Part shown: positions 48,265 to 60,412 of the stretch, one piece after another
Layout: each line of letters starts with the position of its first letter
Numbering within the stretch: position 1 is the stretch's first letter
DNA from: Rhynchopus euleeides
Lineage: Eukaryota; Euglenozoa; Diplonemea; Diplonemida; Diplonemidae
Direction: 5' to 3'
Assembly (NCBI GenBank): GCA_963210315.1
Contig: OY723289.1
Span: 2,046,001 to 2,110,000, forward strand
Length of the DNA stretch: 64,000 nt
Position numbers and translations under genes: made by a program
The notes under the pieces: generated by a model
Seen by the model: the letters and a program-made list of their open reading frames with translations, nothing else
Told to the model about the DNA's origin: nothing
Database searches by the model: none

Positions 48265-48709
48265 CACCTCAAATTCTAACCGCTCACCTCCGCAGGTGTA
48301 GCCGCTACCAGGAGGATAGGTAGGTAGTCCAGAGTCCGGGGAAACTGACAGAAGCAAAACAAGCCCCTCCCCATCCCTCTTCCACCATGATTTTACCCCC
48401 CACGCCAGTAGACTGTAACTATATCATGGGAAAAATGGATGAAAATAGGTGAAAAGACTCCCGCTAGGGGGAGTCAGACTCCCCCTAGCGGGAGTATAGA
48501 CTCCCGCTAGCGGGAGTCTTTGACACCCGCTCAGACTCCCGCTCCCAGACTCCCGCTAGGGCCGCTGGAGTCCACCGTGTATATTTTGCAGGGGTTTTTG
48601 CCGTTTTAAACCCCGTTTTAAACCCCGTTTTAAATAATTTAAAACGGCGTTTTAAACTTTAAAACGTTTAAAATGTTTAAAATGTTTAAAACTCGGTTTC
48701 TAACAACAC

Positions 48710-50080
48710 TGCCCCCCCCCCCTCAATGTACCAAAATAGTGCCAGCAGGCGGGATAGGGGGGGGGGTGGCGGTGTGAAATGCCTTGTGCCGAGACGTTCG
48801 GCACGGTTTTTCCTCACCCGTTCCGCTTCCCCCGACCTCTCCCGTGCCAGCCTGCTGGGCACCCCCGCCTCTGTATATGCTCTGTGGAGGTTTGGTTCTC
48901 GAAAAGAATGATTCTAACAAGGAAAGGCATAGTTTGCTGGCTTTGCATGTGCCCCTCCTTCTTTTCATTTTTTGGCACCCCGCTCTGCAGTTCACGCATC
49001 TTTTGCTCCTCTGGTTCTTTTACTCCAGGGGGGGGGGGGGCGGGGCGGGGGTAAATTTGCTTCCTGTGACAGTACGAGAGAGGGGGGGATGGGGGCGGGG
49101 GAGTGAGTGGGGGAGAAGGGCATTCTTCGTTACTCCCTCTTTGAGTTTCACCAGTTTCGCAGCTTTCTCGGTGATGGGGGGTGCAAGCTCCCGGAACTTC
49201 TGTGCCACAGGTGGCTCGGTGAAATCAGGGTGGCCAAAAAAAATGCAAAACTGGCGAGAGGGCAGCCGTATATAAATCGATCACAATCGATTCACCAAAA
49301 ACGTCAAACGGAAACAGCAAAAAAAATAACTATTTATTACCGTGAAAACAAAGTACGGTAAAATCGACGAGGTGGGGTGAGACGGCCACGAGGGGCCGAA
49401 GGCCCCGAGTGGCCGTCGAACCCCAACCGAGTCGATTTTACCGTACTTTTCAAGGTGATGACATGTTTTTCTTGCACAATACGCAACTTTTGAACGCCAA
49501 AACCGCCTTTTGGTCGTTTTTTCTCTTCACGCCGTGAGAAAAAACCGTAAAATCGCTTTATTACCGTGAAAACGAAAAACTGTGCCCCATTTTTGAGGTT
49601 GCTCATGTGAGTATGTCTGAGAACACCAATATACAGAGGTTCCAGGCTGTACCACCTCCTGACTGAGATCGACTCCACAGGGGATGTCGTCCAGAGCGCC
49701 AAGTCTGGGGTATTCCGCCCTCAAGAACGGCGAGTCACACCTCATCTCGTTCTGATTTGCCCTCGACAGCTTCGTCTTCCTGGGGATCCCTGGTTCTGCT
49801 GGTTGACCTGTGGTTCACCGTGAAGAACCATTACCTGCTGTGCGACACGGTATGCAGCATACACTCCTAAAAGGTCTATCTGCTTGCGGTGATCGTACTT
49901 CTCACGCCGCGGGGTGCTGCGCTTCTGGCTCTGGGCAGAGGTCGGGGGGAGCTGGATAGCGTGGCCGATGAACCCACCGCACCAACCCACCCCGCAGCCG
50001 ACCTGGTGACCTGCAGACCCGCTCAGGCCTGATTTGTGCATTCACAAAATCAGCCGCAGGTCCCTTCCAGAAAATCACTG
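48710..50080. other. Region between two elements, with a 100-nt hairpin
   Basis: No confident gene. G/C runs at 48711-48722 and 49029-49040. On the minus strand about 49750-50080 a protein-like frame (RREKYDHRKQIDLLGVYAAYR) may be a gene fragment cut by the element at 50083. Confidence 0.4.
49350..49450. repeat. Hairpin with arms of about 48 nt
   Basis: AAGTACGGTAAAATCGAC on the left and GTCGATTTTACCGTACTT on the right, continuing inward through GACGGCCAC to a GGGGCCGAAGGCCCC tip. About 85 percent paired. The motif ATTACCGTGAAAAC occurs just left of it (49337) and again at 49560, so it may be part of a small foldback element. Confidence 0.65.
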
Positions 50081-50082
50081 TA

Positions 50083-51049
50083 CGCATGGTTATCAACAGA
50101 TCTTACCCCCTTTTCTTCCCGAAACCCGTCGAGCATGTCTTCGTCGTCGTAATTTTTTTTCTGTTAAGATCTTAGTGAAAAAAAGCACAAAAATTAAGAT
50201 CTTAGTATTTTTTTCGAAGATCTTAGGTAAGATCTTAGTTTTTTTGCAAATATCCTTTCGTATTCTGGGTGCCTTGCCGAGCTCCACCTGTGAGCAGGTG
50301 TCGAACTCGTCGATCACATCTATCAGAGGTGCAGAAAGGTCGTAGGCCTTCACCTTCGCCTGCTTCGGAATGTTGGCGGCAGCCCCCTTCTCAGCGATCC
50401 GTGCCGATGCCGCACGCCTCTCAACTGTGGAGGGAAGGGGCTGCCGTCCCTGCGTCTGTGGCACTGTGTCACTCCCAGGCCCCTGCTGTCGATTGCGGAT
50501 CCGGAACTTCGCCACAGCCTCCGCCACCTCCCCCTTTGACCGCTTCAGCTTTCTGCCCTCTTCTTGCACTTCCCCATTCGCAAGCCTCGTGTAGATGCCC
50601 AGCTCCACAGCCTCGTCGACAAGCGCCGGCTTCCGGATGATGATTGTGGCGAGGCATGTTGGGGTGGGGTTTGCGGCAAGCAGCTCATCGGCGACAGCAA
50701 GACACACTCAGGAACAGGCACAGATTGCGATCAGGAGGGATTTGTGGGGGAGAAGGTAAGCTATGAAATGCAGTCACAACACCGTTCAGCCGCAACCGCT
50801 CTCAGTCAGTATATGTTTGCTGACGCCGTGCATTGTGTCGTACGCTGCCGGCAGGAAAAATCGTCCTGGGCCTCGTCAGGGAGTGTATCTCCAGTCAGTC
50901 AACAAGGAATATGGGGGAAAAACTAAGATCTTAGCTAAGATCTTAGTAAAAAATACCAAGATCTTAGGAAAATTGAAATTTTTACAAAGATCTTTAAAAA
51001 AGCCGTTTTCCAGCCAACATCTTCGTAAAGATCTGTTGAAAACCATGTG
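50083..51049. mobile_element. TA-flanked element with AAGATCTTAG subterminal repeats (967 bp)
   Basis: Ends C(G/A)CATGGTT(A/T)TCAACAGATC and inverse, flanked by TA (50081-50082, 51050-51051). The palindrome (T)AAGATCTTA recurs about eight times, four near each end. The centre encodes a protein-like frame on the minus strand. Confidence 0.75.
50093..50707 (-). CDS. Uncharacterised frame inside the AAGATCTTAG element
   Basis: A frame of up to 204 codons without a good ATG near its upstream limit, so the first exon or start is missing. The first 145 residues look like real protein (ATIIIRKPALVDEAVEL, then LKRSKGEVAEAVAKFRI) with strong G/C-ending codons; the rest translates the subterminal repeats (KILPKIFEKNTKIL). 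The contrast suggests a captured host gene fragment, as in Pack-type elements, rather than a transposase. Not recognised. Confidence 0.35.
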   Translation of the reverse strand: MCLAVADELLAANPTPTCLATIIIRKPALVDEAVELGIYTRLANGEVQEEGRKLKRSKGEVAEAVAKFRIRNRQQGPGSDTVPQTQGRQPLPSTVERRAASARIAEKGAAANIPKQAKVKAYDLSAPLIDVIDEFDTCSQVELGKAPRIRKDICKKTKILPKIFEKNTKILIFVLFFTKILTEKKLRRRRHARRVSGRKGGKIC

Positions 51050-51064
51050 TACGGACTTTTTTTT

Positions 51065-51160
51065 CACGCCAAAAAAAGCGTGAAAAAAAAGAAAAAAAGC
51101 GTGAGAAAAAAGAAAAAAGCGTGAGAAAAAAGTAAAAAGCGTGAGAAAAAAGTGATTACC
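51065..51160 (+). repeat. Short tandem repeat AAAAAGCGTGAGAAAA
   Basis: Four to five units of 17-19 nt (51075, 51096, 51114, 51134), ending near GTGATTACCG. Between two elements; no function evident. Confidence 0.7.
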
Positions 51161-51581
51161 GTAACCGGGCGTGCGTGAAAAAAAGTTGCGTGGCGTCCAA
51201 GAAAAAACGTTACCACACGGGCAGCATCACTGGGTGAAAAATTGAAACGTCGAGAAACAACATCACGATCATCAACGCAGCATCAGCAGAACTGACGAGT
51301 ATTGTAGATTGTGGAGACAGATTGTGCAGCCGGGTTCCCAACAGGTGCAGCCGAACAGCAACGGCGGGTTTGTACAATGGAGGGATATAGGGAACCCGTT
51401 GTGGAAAAACTGGAGCGATTTGAACATGGGTTCAAATTCGTTCAAAACGAAGGCCTAACAGCTGCGTGAGAACACTTACGGAGATCGGCCTGTTCAGAAA
51501 CACCAACGATGCACAGAACACACTATCATTGATCACACTCCACCAATTGAAACAGAAATATCCACTGCAAAAAAGTATATG

Positions 51582-52766
51582 GGCTCGTCCTAAAACCCCC
51601 CCTCCCACTTTGCCCTTTTTCGGGGTTTTTTCAGGTTTTTGTCAGAAAAATTGCCTAACAGACCCCATGCACCTGTCACAGACCCACAAACACATCCATG
51701 GGGGGTTTGGGGGGTGTGTTCTGGGGGTGCTTCGACCGTTTTCTCGCACTTTTTTGCTGTGATTGGGTGATTTTCTCCCGTTCCTCGGCCCTTCGCTTTA
51801 TCGTGGTATTTATCCGTGACAGCGGCTCATCCGCTTCTCTGAGGTCTACATGGGGTAATGTTCGGTACATTGGGTTAGCACTCTGATGCTGCGGGCTTCC
51901 AGGAGCCATATCTGCGCAGAGGGTGACAGGGTTGCTGCAGGCTGTCGATTGTGAGGCACGGCGACTGCGCCCCTGAAGCACATACGCAAGCTTGCACATC
52001 ACGTGCTGGGCGGCGAGGGAGGTTGCGTCCGGGAGGCATGCAGCACAGGACCAAAGATGCTGCTGGGGCATTGCTCCGCTTGTCCCACCAAACCCGCCCT
52101 TCCTTGTGCGAGGTGGAAGGGACAAGGGCCTCCGCAAGGCCCTTGTCCCCTCTCAGATTGGACAGCTATCCACACGTCCCGCAACACGCACACGCAGAAA
52201 GTATGGGTGCCTGCTTCAGAGATATTGTCTGCATGATCAACATGCTCGGGATTCCTTCCCCTTAGCCGGAACAGATCATCGCCGCAGACGAACCCTGTGC
52301 TTCATATCTGTCTAGGAAAAGTTGTCGTCCCGAAGTGGGTGAATCACGCTTCGGCGTGTGTCTATATGTCCTCATTGACACTTACAACAAGGGCGGCGTG
52401 AGTGGTGCCAGGGAGGGCACCTTTCCCAGAGCAGTTGCAACAAGATCAGCACTTCCTTCTGTGCTTCCAACAAAGACGCGGGCATCTCTTGTGGTCTTGA
52501 TGATGTCGTGACCTGCATCACCCCACTTCCGGTCGTAAAGCTCCTTTTGTGGGCAAGCCTCTGGAGAGACTCTGTCATGATCTTCGGGGCCTTCGGGGCC
52601 ATATTATTGGCCCAGAAGGGCTGTGTTTATAGTGCGCATGTGCCCCAGGACCTGTTTCTGGTCCATGGGCGTCGTGTAACAAGTGAAAAATTCGAAAATC
52701 CCCCAAAAACCTGAAAAAACCTGAAAAAGGGCAAAGTGGGGGGGGGGGGTTTTTAGGACGAGGTCA
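51582..52766. mobile_element. Inverted-repeat element with GGACGAG-type ends (1185 bp)
   Basis: Left end GG(G)CTCGTCCTAAAA followed by CCCACTTTGCCCTTTTT and TTTTCAGGTTTTT. The right end is the inverse, giving about 65 bp of paired ends. A 6-bp direct repeat TATATG flanks it (51576-51581, 52767-52772). The interior has minus-strand frames of up to 153 codons with a basic C-terminal part (KSARKRSKHPQ) but no recognised domain. Confidence 0.68.
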
Positions 52767-52772
52767 TATATG

Positions 52773-55700
52773 AAAACACCATGATCCATAAGCGTTGTTC
52801 TTCGACCTGAATAGTCACCACCCTCTTCTTGCCCCGTTGGCATATTTCGTTCTCTTTTCGGGACCCCCCACCCCCACCCCCACCCCACCTCCCCTCCGCA
52901 ACCCACCCCTTTGCCCGCCCGCCCCGATCTTCCCTCTCACCCCCCTGCCAGTGAGGCGAGATTAACAAATGAGCTCCCTTCCCCCTTCGTTGTGTGACAA
53001 GACCGCCGGCGCGGTCTTGTCTTCTTGTTCGTTCTTCTCCACTCGTGAGTGTATTTGAAACCCTGTTAACTACTGCACTGCGATGCCACAGGTCGCTGCT
53101 CAACCCCCAGCGGAGAAGGCACAAATGAAATCATCAGCAGTGGCAATGGTTGCGTTCAGTTCAGGTTCGGCAAGTTCATCCTGAGCTTTGGGATGGAAAG
53201 TGGCCACAGTGGCCGATAATTGTGCAAATTCTTGGATTGCGCACGACCAATCCCCACTCAGCGTGTCCGACACATGTCCTGCAGGAGGACCGGGTTTTCC
53301 CAAGAAACTGGCATTTGCCAGGTTTTGAATTGGGAAATGCCATCTCCAGGGGGGTCAGGACGTACACAGATACAGTTGCGCATGTTCCGTTTCTGTTGCA
53401 CCACGCGCTGCATTGTTATGTGCAAATTGTGAAGGTGCACCGCTCACAAAGTAACGCAAGCGCGGGCACTATTGTTGAGGTCGCTGGTGCCGAGATTGAG
53501 CCTTGTTGTGGTGCCAGAGTGCCCTGGTAGTTTCGCACAATGGTGCGCCAATCAACTCTGGCTTCAAACCGGCACCCGCCGCCCCACCCACACGCATTTT
53601 TTTAGAGCCACGGGCGGTTCCCTCCCAACCAGCCGGCACCTCCATTGCTTTCTTCCCGGGGGAGGAGGTCTGTAAATCATGTTCAGTTCGACCTCTGAGC
53701 CCCCCCGGGGCGGAGGGGGGGGGGGCGGGAGGTCGCACGCATGCGTCTCTTCGTCAGCTAAACTCCCTCGGCACCTCTCTGTTGAAGTCCTGTTTTCGAC
53801 TCTTACCACGATTCACCAAAGTAGTAATCCCACACAGTCAAGTTCACTCACGTTCACGTGTGAATAGTCTTTCGAGATGTGGAATTGCACAGAGCGACAC
53901 ACAGCTCTTGGTTAGATCTGCATGCGGAGCGAGGCTCTTTCGCACGATTCACCCTGCACAGTAACCCGCTGTGCAAAATCTGTCGTATTTCCAGCACGCA
54001 CGCACATTCACCTCTTCTCACTCTCATCATCACTCATGAGATGCTATTTGTGTTTAACCTTTTTGAGCCTTCCTCAGCAGTGACGCGGTGTCGTGCTTTC
54101 TGCCATCTGCCAGTCCCTCTCAACGAGGGTTAGCAGGAGGGCGGGGGGTTGTGCCGCACCTTTCAAGTGTGCCGAAGTGGTCTTTTCGTCCCTCACGCAT
54201 GAGTGGCTGAACGAAGTGCGGGCTCTTTCGATATGTGGATGCGACAGGCCCTCCAACGTCCTGTGTTCTGCACAAAGCAGCTCCGGATTTCCTGATTCAC
54301 AAACCGACGTGCGCGTCGCTGCATATGCACGTACACGATATTCCATCAAGGGCGTGTACTTGATGCGTTGGGCACTCCGGCGTATCCGGTGACCACGATC
54401 ACAACCATGACTGATTCACACATTAATGCCTGGCTTTGCACGTCAAATCAAATGTGGTATCCACTCAAGTCTGCAGCGCCTCACCTGTTCCTTGCCAACA
54501 AGACCTCAACCTCTTGTTCGCTGTCGGGTGTGGTTGCCTCACGCATCACGACACCACGAGCCAGCCACAGGGGTGCACAGCCCCGTTGGGGTGCACACGC
54601 AGATGCCCCATTGCAACGTCAATCCAAGAGACCCTCTTCGAGGGAACTAAAAGAGATTGAAGAGTGGCTGGTATCAACGACTTCGAATCGAAATGAGTTC
54701 CGGCACGCGGCCCTTACCACCACGGATACACCCTTGCCTTCGTGCCGATGCGTTTCCTGACGTTCATGGCGTTTCACTTCTGCACGCACAGCAACAGGCC
54801 TCGGAAAGGGGATGTTGCCTGCCTCTTTATCCACTTGTGTTTGATACTACCCTCACACAGGCTCCTGCCTGTTCCTCTGCAGTCATGTATTTCTGTTCTG
54901 TGATTGCGTTTTCTTTGTTTACGCACACGACTTTCGCGCGGAAAGTGTCATTCAGCTCTGTCAAACGTGCTCTACACACCACCCCCTTCATCAGGCAAGT
55001 GGGTTTGTAAGTGTGTGTGGAAGCGTCAACGCATCAAACGAAGTATCAACAGTAGAGAAAGAGCGGCAGAGTTGAAGTGACACTTTCTCGGCGCACCACC
55101 CACGACACACACACACAATGGAGGCTGGGGGCGTGGCCAGTACCCTCGTAAAGGGTGCACCGCAAACTCCGGTTTCAAAAACACACACATGCATACAGTG
55201 CGCACACACTAATCTAGTCAGAAGTTCAGTCAAAATCAGTCACATTCACCTACACAGCAGAGAGAGCTGCACGGCACATACGAAACAGAGGGCACCGCGG
55301 CCCCTCGGTGGCTGGCAATATTGATGCCACAAAGCGAAGAGGGCTGTGAGAGGTGTGAGAGGTGTGTCCAAAAATTGTCCAAATCGAGAGGCGGCAATGC
55401 CATCGTGCAGACCGGTCAGGCGAATATGGGACAGCGGCCCTCTCACGAGGGCTGCAAGACACGGGTGGCTTAAAATAAATCGTTCAAAAAGGAAGTGAGA
55501 TTTTTTCGGATCAGAAACGTGGCGAAATGGCACTCCGCCTTCGCATTGTTGCAGGAGCCAACAGCACCATCGCAGTATAGCGCACACACGAGCAGGGCGA
55601 GGTGCGTGCACCCTGTCCTGTGTGCCCAACCCCCCCGAACCCCCATCCATTCCCCCCTCACGTGTGGTAATATGATTTTCAAGTTTTTTTGTGGTTGCCC

Positions 55701-58700
55701 GCCGCCGCCCGCCCCCGGTCATCACCCTCTGGTGGCCCCCGTTTCCTTGGAAGCGCATTTTTCGCACCAAGCGGCCACTGCTTCCCCCACGCCCCCCCCA
55801 CCCACGCAACATCACTTTCCTCGAGCTGCCTCGAGTGGTGGACCCACTCCCCTACCCCCCCCCCCCCCCCCAGCCCCTACTCCCAAGGAACCCCTCAAAA
55901 AATCAAGCGACAGCACGGCTCCCCGCTCGCGGGGGAGGGGGCCGTGGCTGTACGGCAGCCAACGAGTATCTAACCCTTGCTGGGGGGGGGGGGGGAGGGA
56001 AGGGTGCACGTGCATGTGCGTTCGCTCTGTGCTCTGTGTGGGCAGAGCAAGAAGAAGACGGAGTGAACGGGGCGAAATGACATGTCAGATTCCCGTTGCA
56101 AAAAAAAAGCTCAGAGGTCCAGCAAGAAGATTGTCGGAGAAGTGTACACAATGTCGTACCCGAAGGTACCACCCCCCACCACCCTCACGTGTGGTTTGTC
56201 AGACCGTTCTAGCGTACGAAGCGTTTGTTTCTACCGAAAAGAACCCCACACCCACCCGACCCCGACCCCACTCAGAGATTATATGAGCACGTGTTCTGCC
56301 GGTGCTTTCTCCCTCCTTCCTTCCTTCCTTCCTTCATGCCCTCTCATCCATCTCCTCCCCATCCCGTGTCCCCGCTTGCACACAGCAAGGGGGTCGAACC
56401 GCACACCCGGAGACATGCGTGAAGTATTGGCGGGTTGGGCGCTAGGTGCATCAGGTGCACCCAGGGTGTGTGATGCGGTGGAGGTTTGGGCCGCCACGGC
56501 GCTTCTCTCCGCCATGTTCTGAACGAAATTGGCAAACTGGCGAAACGGATTGGCGCGTGTATTCTGGGGGAGGAGGCTTGTGATCATTCGTTTCAGAAGA
56601 TATAAATAAATCATTACGAAGGACCCCAAAGCTCAAAGGAAAATGTGGTCCGCGTGGTGTTCGTACTGGTCATTGTCAAGAAGTGAAATACCGGAACAAC
56701 ACTCAGCACGTTAGGAAAGCGAAATCCGGATCTGGGTGGTGTCTCGCATTATGGGCTTCACATGCGAAGGAGATTGCGGGGCTTACGGCGTCACGCCTAT
56801 GCCCCCGCCATGTCTCTCACGGAGACGAGTGTGCTCCTGGAACCCATGACACTGGACACCCTCCCTGGAGAAGCTCTGCAGACTCTGCCGGCCGCATCGG
56901 CGCCCCCAACCTGTGAATCCGCCTCCCCGCGGCTGTGCGCCGTCCAAGAGCTGAAAGTCCTTTCCAGTGTTCCCCCCCCCCACTCCTCCCTCCAGGCCAG
57001 TCCTGACACCCTGCCCCCCCGGACACTATCTGGCGTCATAGCGTGAACAGGGGTGTCAAACTCTGTGACTTGCTTTTTTACCTCGACTGGCTGGTTTACT
57101 ACCCCCCTGAAGACGTCCCGTCCTCTACTCCCAGCAGAGAGAGCAATGTGGGATGGCATGATGTGATGCCTGGGTTTGCCTGCTGGTCAAAAAGGCCTTG
57201 TTTGTGGATGGGATGGGGAGACGGCTTGTCTGGCGTGCTCTTCTGGTCAAATCACGCATGATTACTCACCCCACCCTATTTTTTTGTGATCTTCTCTCTT
57301 CATTCAGCGTCGGAACCGCTCCACTTTCCTCCGGTTCCGCGTTTTCTTCTTGGTTTTGTTCCAACCCATTTCGGGAGGGGGTGCATAGGGGGCGTGTTCA
57401 TGAATTCGCCCAGGGGAGAGGCGCAGGTAAAGTGCCCGAAAGACCAACCGGGCCGGCACAGTAGTTTGTTTGCGTGCTCCAGTTAAGGAACACAATGGTG
57501 CCCCCCTCTGGGGTGGGCCGAGACGCCAACGAGGAATATCGTACACATCGTTCAAAATGGCCAAAAAAAGGAAGGATTGTGTTTCCGACATTCTCTCCAG
57601 GTGAATTTGGGGGTGCGTTGGAACGAAATGACATTTTCACGTTTCAATAAAATTCTGGGGAAAAAAATAGTCCAAAAAAGCCTGCAAAAGTTTAGCCGAT
57701 CTCCCAAGAGCGAATTGTCAAAAAGTGTCGTTCGCTCTGAACCCTACTGTATTTTTCCCCCTAGTTTTTGAGTGGCACGTCTTTACATCAACAATGCTTG
57801 CTTGACAAAGCGAAGTCAGTCTTGGGTCGCAGCTGCGTACTGCCCAGTGTGTTAGCCTCAAGTCACAGACCACACAACCAACCTCGACAGCGCAAGGCTG
57901 CTCACCACTCTCTCTCCCTCTCTCTCTCGCAAATGCCTATCGTGCAAACCTCGGAATCCCCCGCCCCTCCTCTCCTGTGCCTGTGTGTCCTTCTTGTTCA
58001 GTGCCTCCCCCCATCATCAACACTTCTTCTATGTCCTCCTCCCCAACATTTTCCAAAAACAAACAAAAAAAAATCCCCCCCGTCCATTCCAAAAATTCCC
58101 CTACCACCCACCCCACCTCTCCCCCTGCCCCGCCCCGCCCATTCCATATGCACCACACCAACACTAAGAGGAGGGTCATACCCTCCCCACCGATCATCCG
58201 GCGCGCCCCACAGCCCCACATCGCCGCGTAACACCCCAGCGCATGCCGCCGTGTGGCGAGGAGAACATTGAAGAAACAAAAAGTCGTGTCCCCTCTCACC
58301 AGGGGGCGCTACGAACTACGAATACGGCGGAAAATCGTTCAAACCCCGGCGTTTCCACCACACACCCCCCCCCACCCGGAATGACCCTGGTGTTTCTGCC
58401 CTCTGATCTATATATATATATATATCTAGAGATCCCATGAGATGTGCAAACCCATTCAGAGAGTCGGTTCTGGGAGTGGAGTGTGTGTGGCGGGCGTCTC
58501 CCGTGCGGTCTGTCAATCACCAAGGCCCCTTCCCCAAGTGTTTTGGCAGGGCAGTCGGCGTGTGCACCCCCCCCCCCCCCCCGCCAGCAGGAGGTGAACT
58601 CCTTGTGGCTGCCCCACTTCACAGCAGGTGAGGCGCAGGGGGGGCGGGTGGGGTTAATGGAGTTATGCATCGCAGCGTCGCAGGGGTCCGGCATCTCGGG

Positions 58701-58777
58701 TGCCCTTTTCCCACACTGCGGTAGCAAGATTCGCGGGTGGTGCGCCTTGCTTGTTGTGTGCCCTGTCTATTCATTGG

Positions 58778-58816
<39 letters not shown>

Positions 58817-60025
58817 TTGACCTCGTCTGCCCAAATGCGACGAGTCCCCCCCCCTCCTCCCCCTCCCCTTGGTGTCGCCCAAGCTGCTCGCCCTGAACCC
58901 TCACGCACTGGTGCAACAAGCAAACGTATTCCCAACATGGGGGGGGTCTGGGGGGGGGGGGGTGGGGGTGTGAGCTCCGTGTCGGAGCTGTGCCTGGGGT
59001 ATCGAGCCCTTTCAACCCTGTGATGGGCACCCACCAGCAGGGGCCCTGGCCCTGCGAAGCAAGGCAGAAGAGATATCTGTGTGCCCCTCCCCCCCCCCCC
59101 CCCCCCCGAAGAGGCCATTTGTAGTAACAACGCCCCCTTCTGGAAGACTTTGTGCACGCCATCACCCCTGCTGCGTCTCACGCCAGGCTGGTGGTTATCA
59201 TATGACACCACACCAATAATATGGCTCGCCCGCACGGTGCACAACAGCGAACGCCTGGCAGCCCTTGATGTCTTGCTGCAGTGCAGGCGCGTGTCCCTGC
59301 CACGCGGCTTGGCTTGTCGTTGGCAAGGGGGTGGATCCTATGCCCAGGCATCTTTCCAAAAACAAAAGCAAATGCGGCATTATTGTGCACGCACTACATG
59401 CATTGTGCATGCCACTGCCTGTTGTGTCGATGTTTACAACAGTGCAGACCAACAGGAGACAGAACGGGTCTGCAGCGATAGCCTAGCTCTCGCAGTGCCT
59501 GTGATTGTCGATACCAAAATAAATTGCGGGGGCCCCGCGTTGGATTATGAACAGATATCTGACACGAGCAACCACAACAGAGAACGAAAACAGCAAGGGG
59601 GGGCTGTGTCTTGGCAGTGAGAGAGCAAGCACAACCCGCTACCCCAACAGAGCTGGGATGCTCAAGAGCGAGGGGTGGGTGCGTCGTCTCTGCGTCGACC
59701 CCCCCCCCCCCTCACCCCCCCCGCTATGAAGATGACAAAGAAGTTACCTTCAATCTTCACGTGTGTGTGTTGTGTGTATTTTCCTCCAATGCGGTCCTTC
59801 GGCACTTCTGAAGAAGCCCTTGCCTGGCACACCACCTGACCCCTCCCCACGCCCTCCACGCCCTCCCCCCGTACAACCGGCTGGCTGCACACCCCCTGCT
59901 GCCTATCACCTTCACAGAGGAGGGGGCAGCCAGGCAGAACCGGGGGCAGGCAGGAGGGGAGGCGAGGGATGGGTGGGTGGCAAGAGTACTCAGTGATGAA
60001 TCGCAGGCAGAGAACAAAAACTGTG
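52773..60025. other. 7.2-kb region with no supported gene
   Basis: Poly-C/G tracts (52861-52890, 53711-53724, 55855-55872, 55981-55996, 58567-58582, 59088-59107) and microsatellites dominate. A GACAAGACCGC/GCGGTCTTGTC hairpin lies at 52996-53021. Frames longer than 100 codons are low-complexity or have no domain. Three copies of ATCGTTCAAA lie here (55479, 57547, 58334). I cannot exclude spliced genes with short exons. Confidence 0.4.
58781..58812 (+). repeat. CA dinucleotide microsatellite
   Basis: About 16 CA units. A TA microsatellite of about nine units lies at 58409-58426. Confidence 0.9.
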
Positions 60026-60027
60026 TA

Positions 60028-60392
60028 CCTGGGACCCCCCGTGTATAAGTCCCCCCCCCCTTACCCCCGTGTTTAAGTCCCCCCCTGGGGGTCTGGCAGG
60101 GGGGGGACTTAAACACAGGGGGACCTAAACACGGGGGTGGGCTGGTCTGGAGGGTCATCAGGTGGCCCCTAGGCCCTCCAGGTGCTGTCTGAGTCGAAAA
60201 GTGGGGTGCCAAAAGTCCATCCGGACCGGAATTACCCCCCTACGACAGCAGAGGAAGAGGTCTTCTTGGTCTCCACTGTGCCACCCCCGTGTTTAAGCCC
60301 CCCCTGTGTTTAGGTCCGCCCCCCCCGTGTTTAAGTCCCCCCCGGCCGAAAATCGCCTCCAGGGGGGGGACTTAAACACGGGGGGTCCCAGG
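60028..60392. mobile_element. Miniature TA-flanked element with GTGTTTAAGTCCCCC repeats (365 bp)
   Basis: Inverted ends CCTGGGACCCCCCGTGT and inverse, flanked by TA (60026-60027, 60393-60394). Inside are at least six copies of GTGTTTAAG(T)CCCCC in both orientations, clustered toward both ends, and no gene. The layout of many subterminal repeats with TA on each side parallels the larger TA elements in the window. Confidence 0.85.
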
Positions 60393-60412
60393 TAGAAAAA
60401 AAATTGTTCAAA

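Larger units (their letters stand above)
46206..48579 (+). mobile_element. TA-type two-gene element, copy 3: best-preserved (2374 bp)
   Basis: Ends CACGGTGGACTCCAGCGG and its inverse, with TA on both sides (46204-46205, 48580-48581). Subterminal regions hold many copies of ACTCCCGCTAGCGGGAGT. Order from left: end repeat, histone-like gene (46479-46859), an internal end-like repeat starting 47009 in the same orientation as the left end, 379-codon gene (47125-48264), end repeat. TA duplication and palindromic subterminal repeats recall Tc1/mariner- or CACTA-like elements, but neither product looks like their transposases. Superfamily unassigned. Confidence 0.9.
44699..48709. mobile_element. Composite element with TTTAAAAC-rich ends, host to a TA-type element
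   Basis: The two ends are inverted: TGTTGTTAG at 44700 and CTAACAACA at 48700-48708, each followed inward by about 130 bp built from GTTTTAAA and AAACGTTT units. Both ends sit in poly-C tracts. Without the TA-type element (46206-48579) it would be about 1.6 kb. The target duplication is not clear (AT and CT adjoin the ends). The interior 44870-46200 has frames of 60-98 codons but no recognised transposase. Confidence 0.6.

Noticed and set aside
46206..48579. An integrated virus or virophage
   Set aside because: No capsid, polymerase or packaging protein; short inverted ends with a 2-bp duplication and multiple copies fit a transposon.
52773..60025. Several frames of 100-260 codons as genes
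   Set aside because: They cross poly-C/G tracts or microsatellites and contain no recognisable domain; spliced genes cannot be excluded without transcript data.
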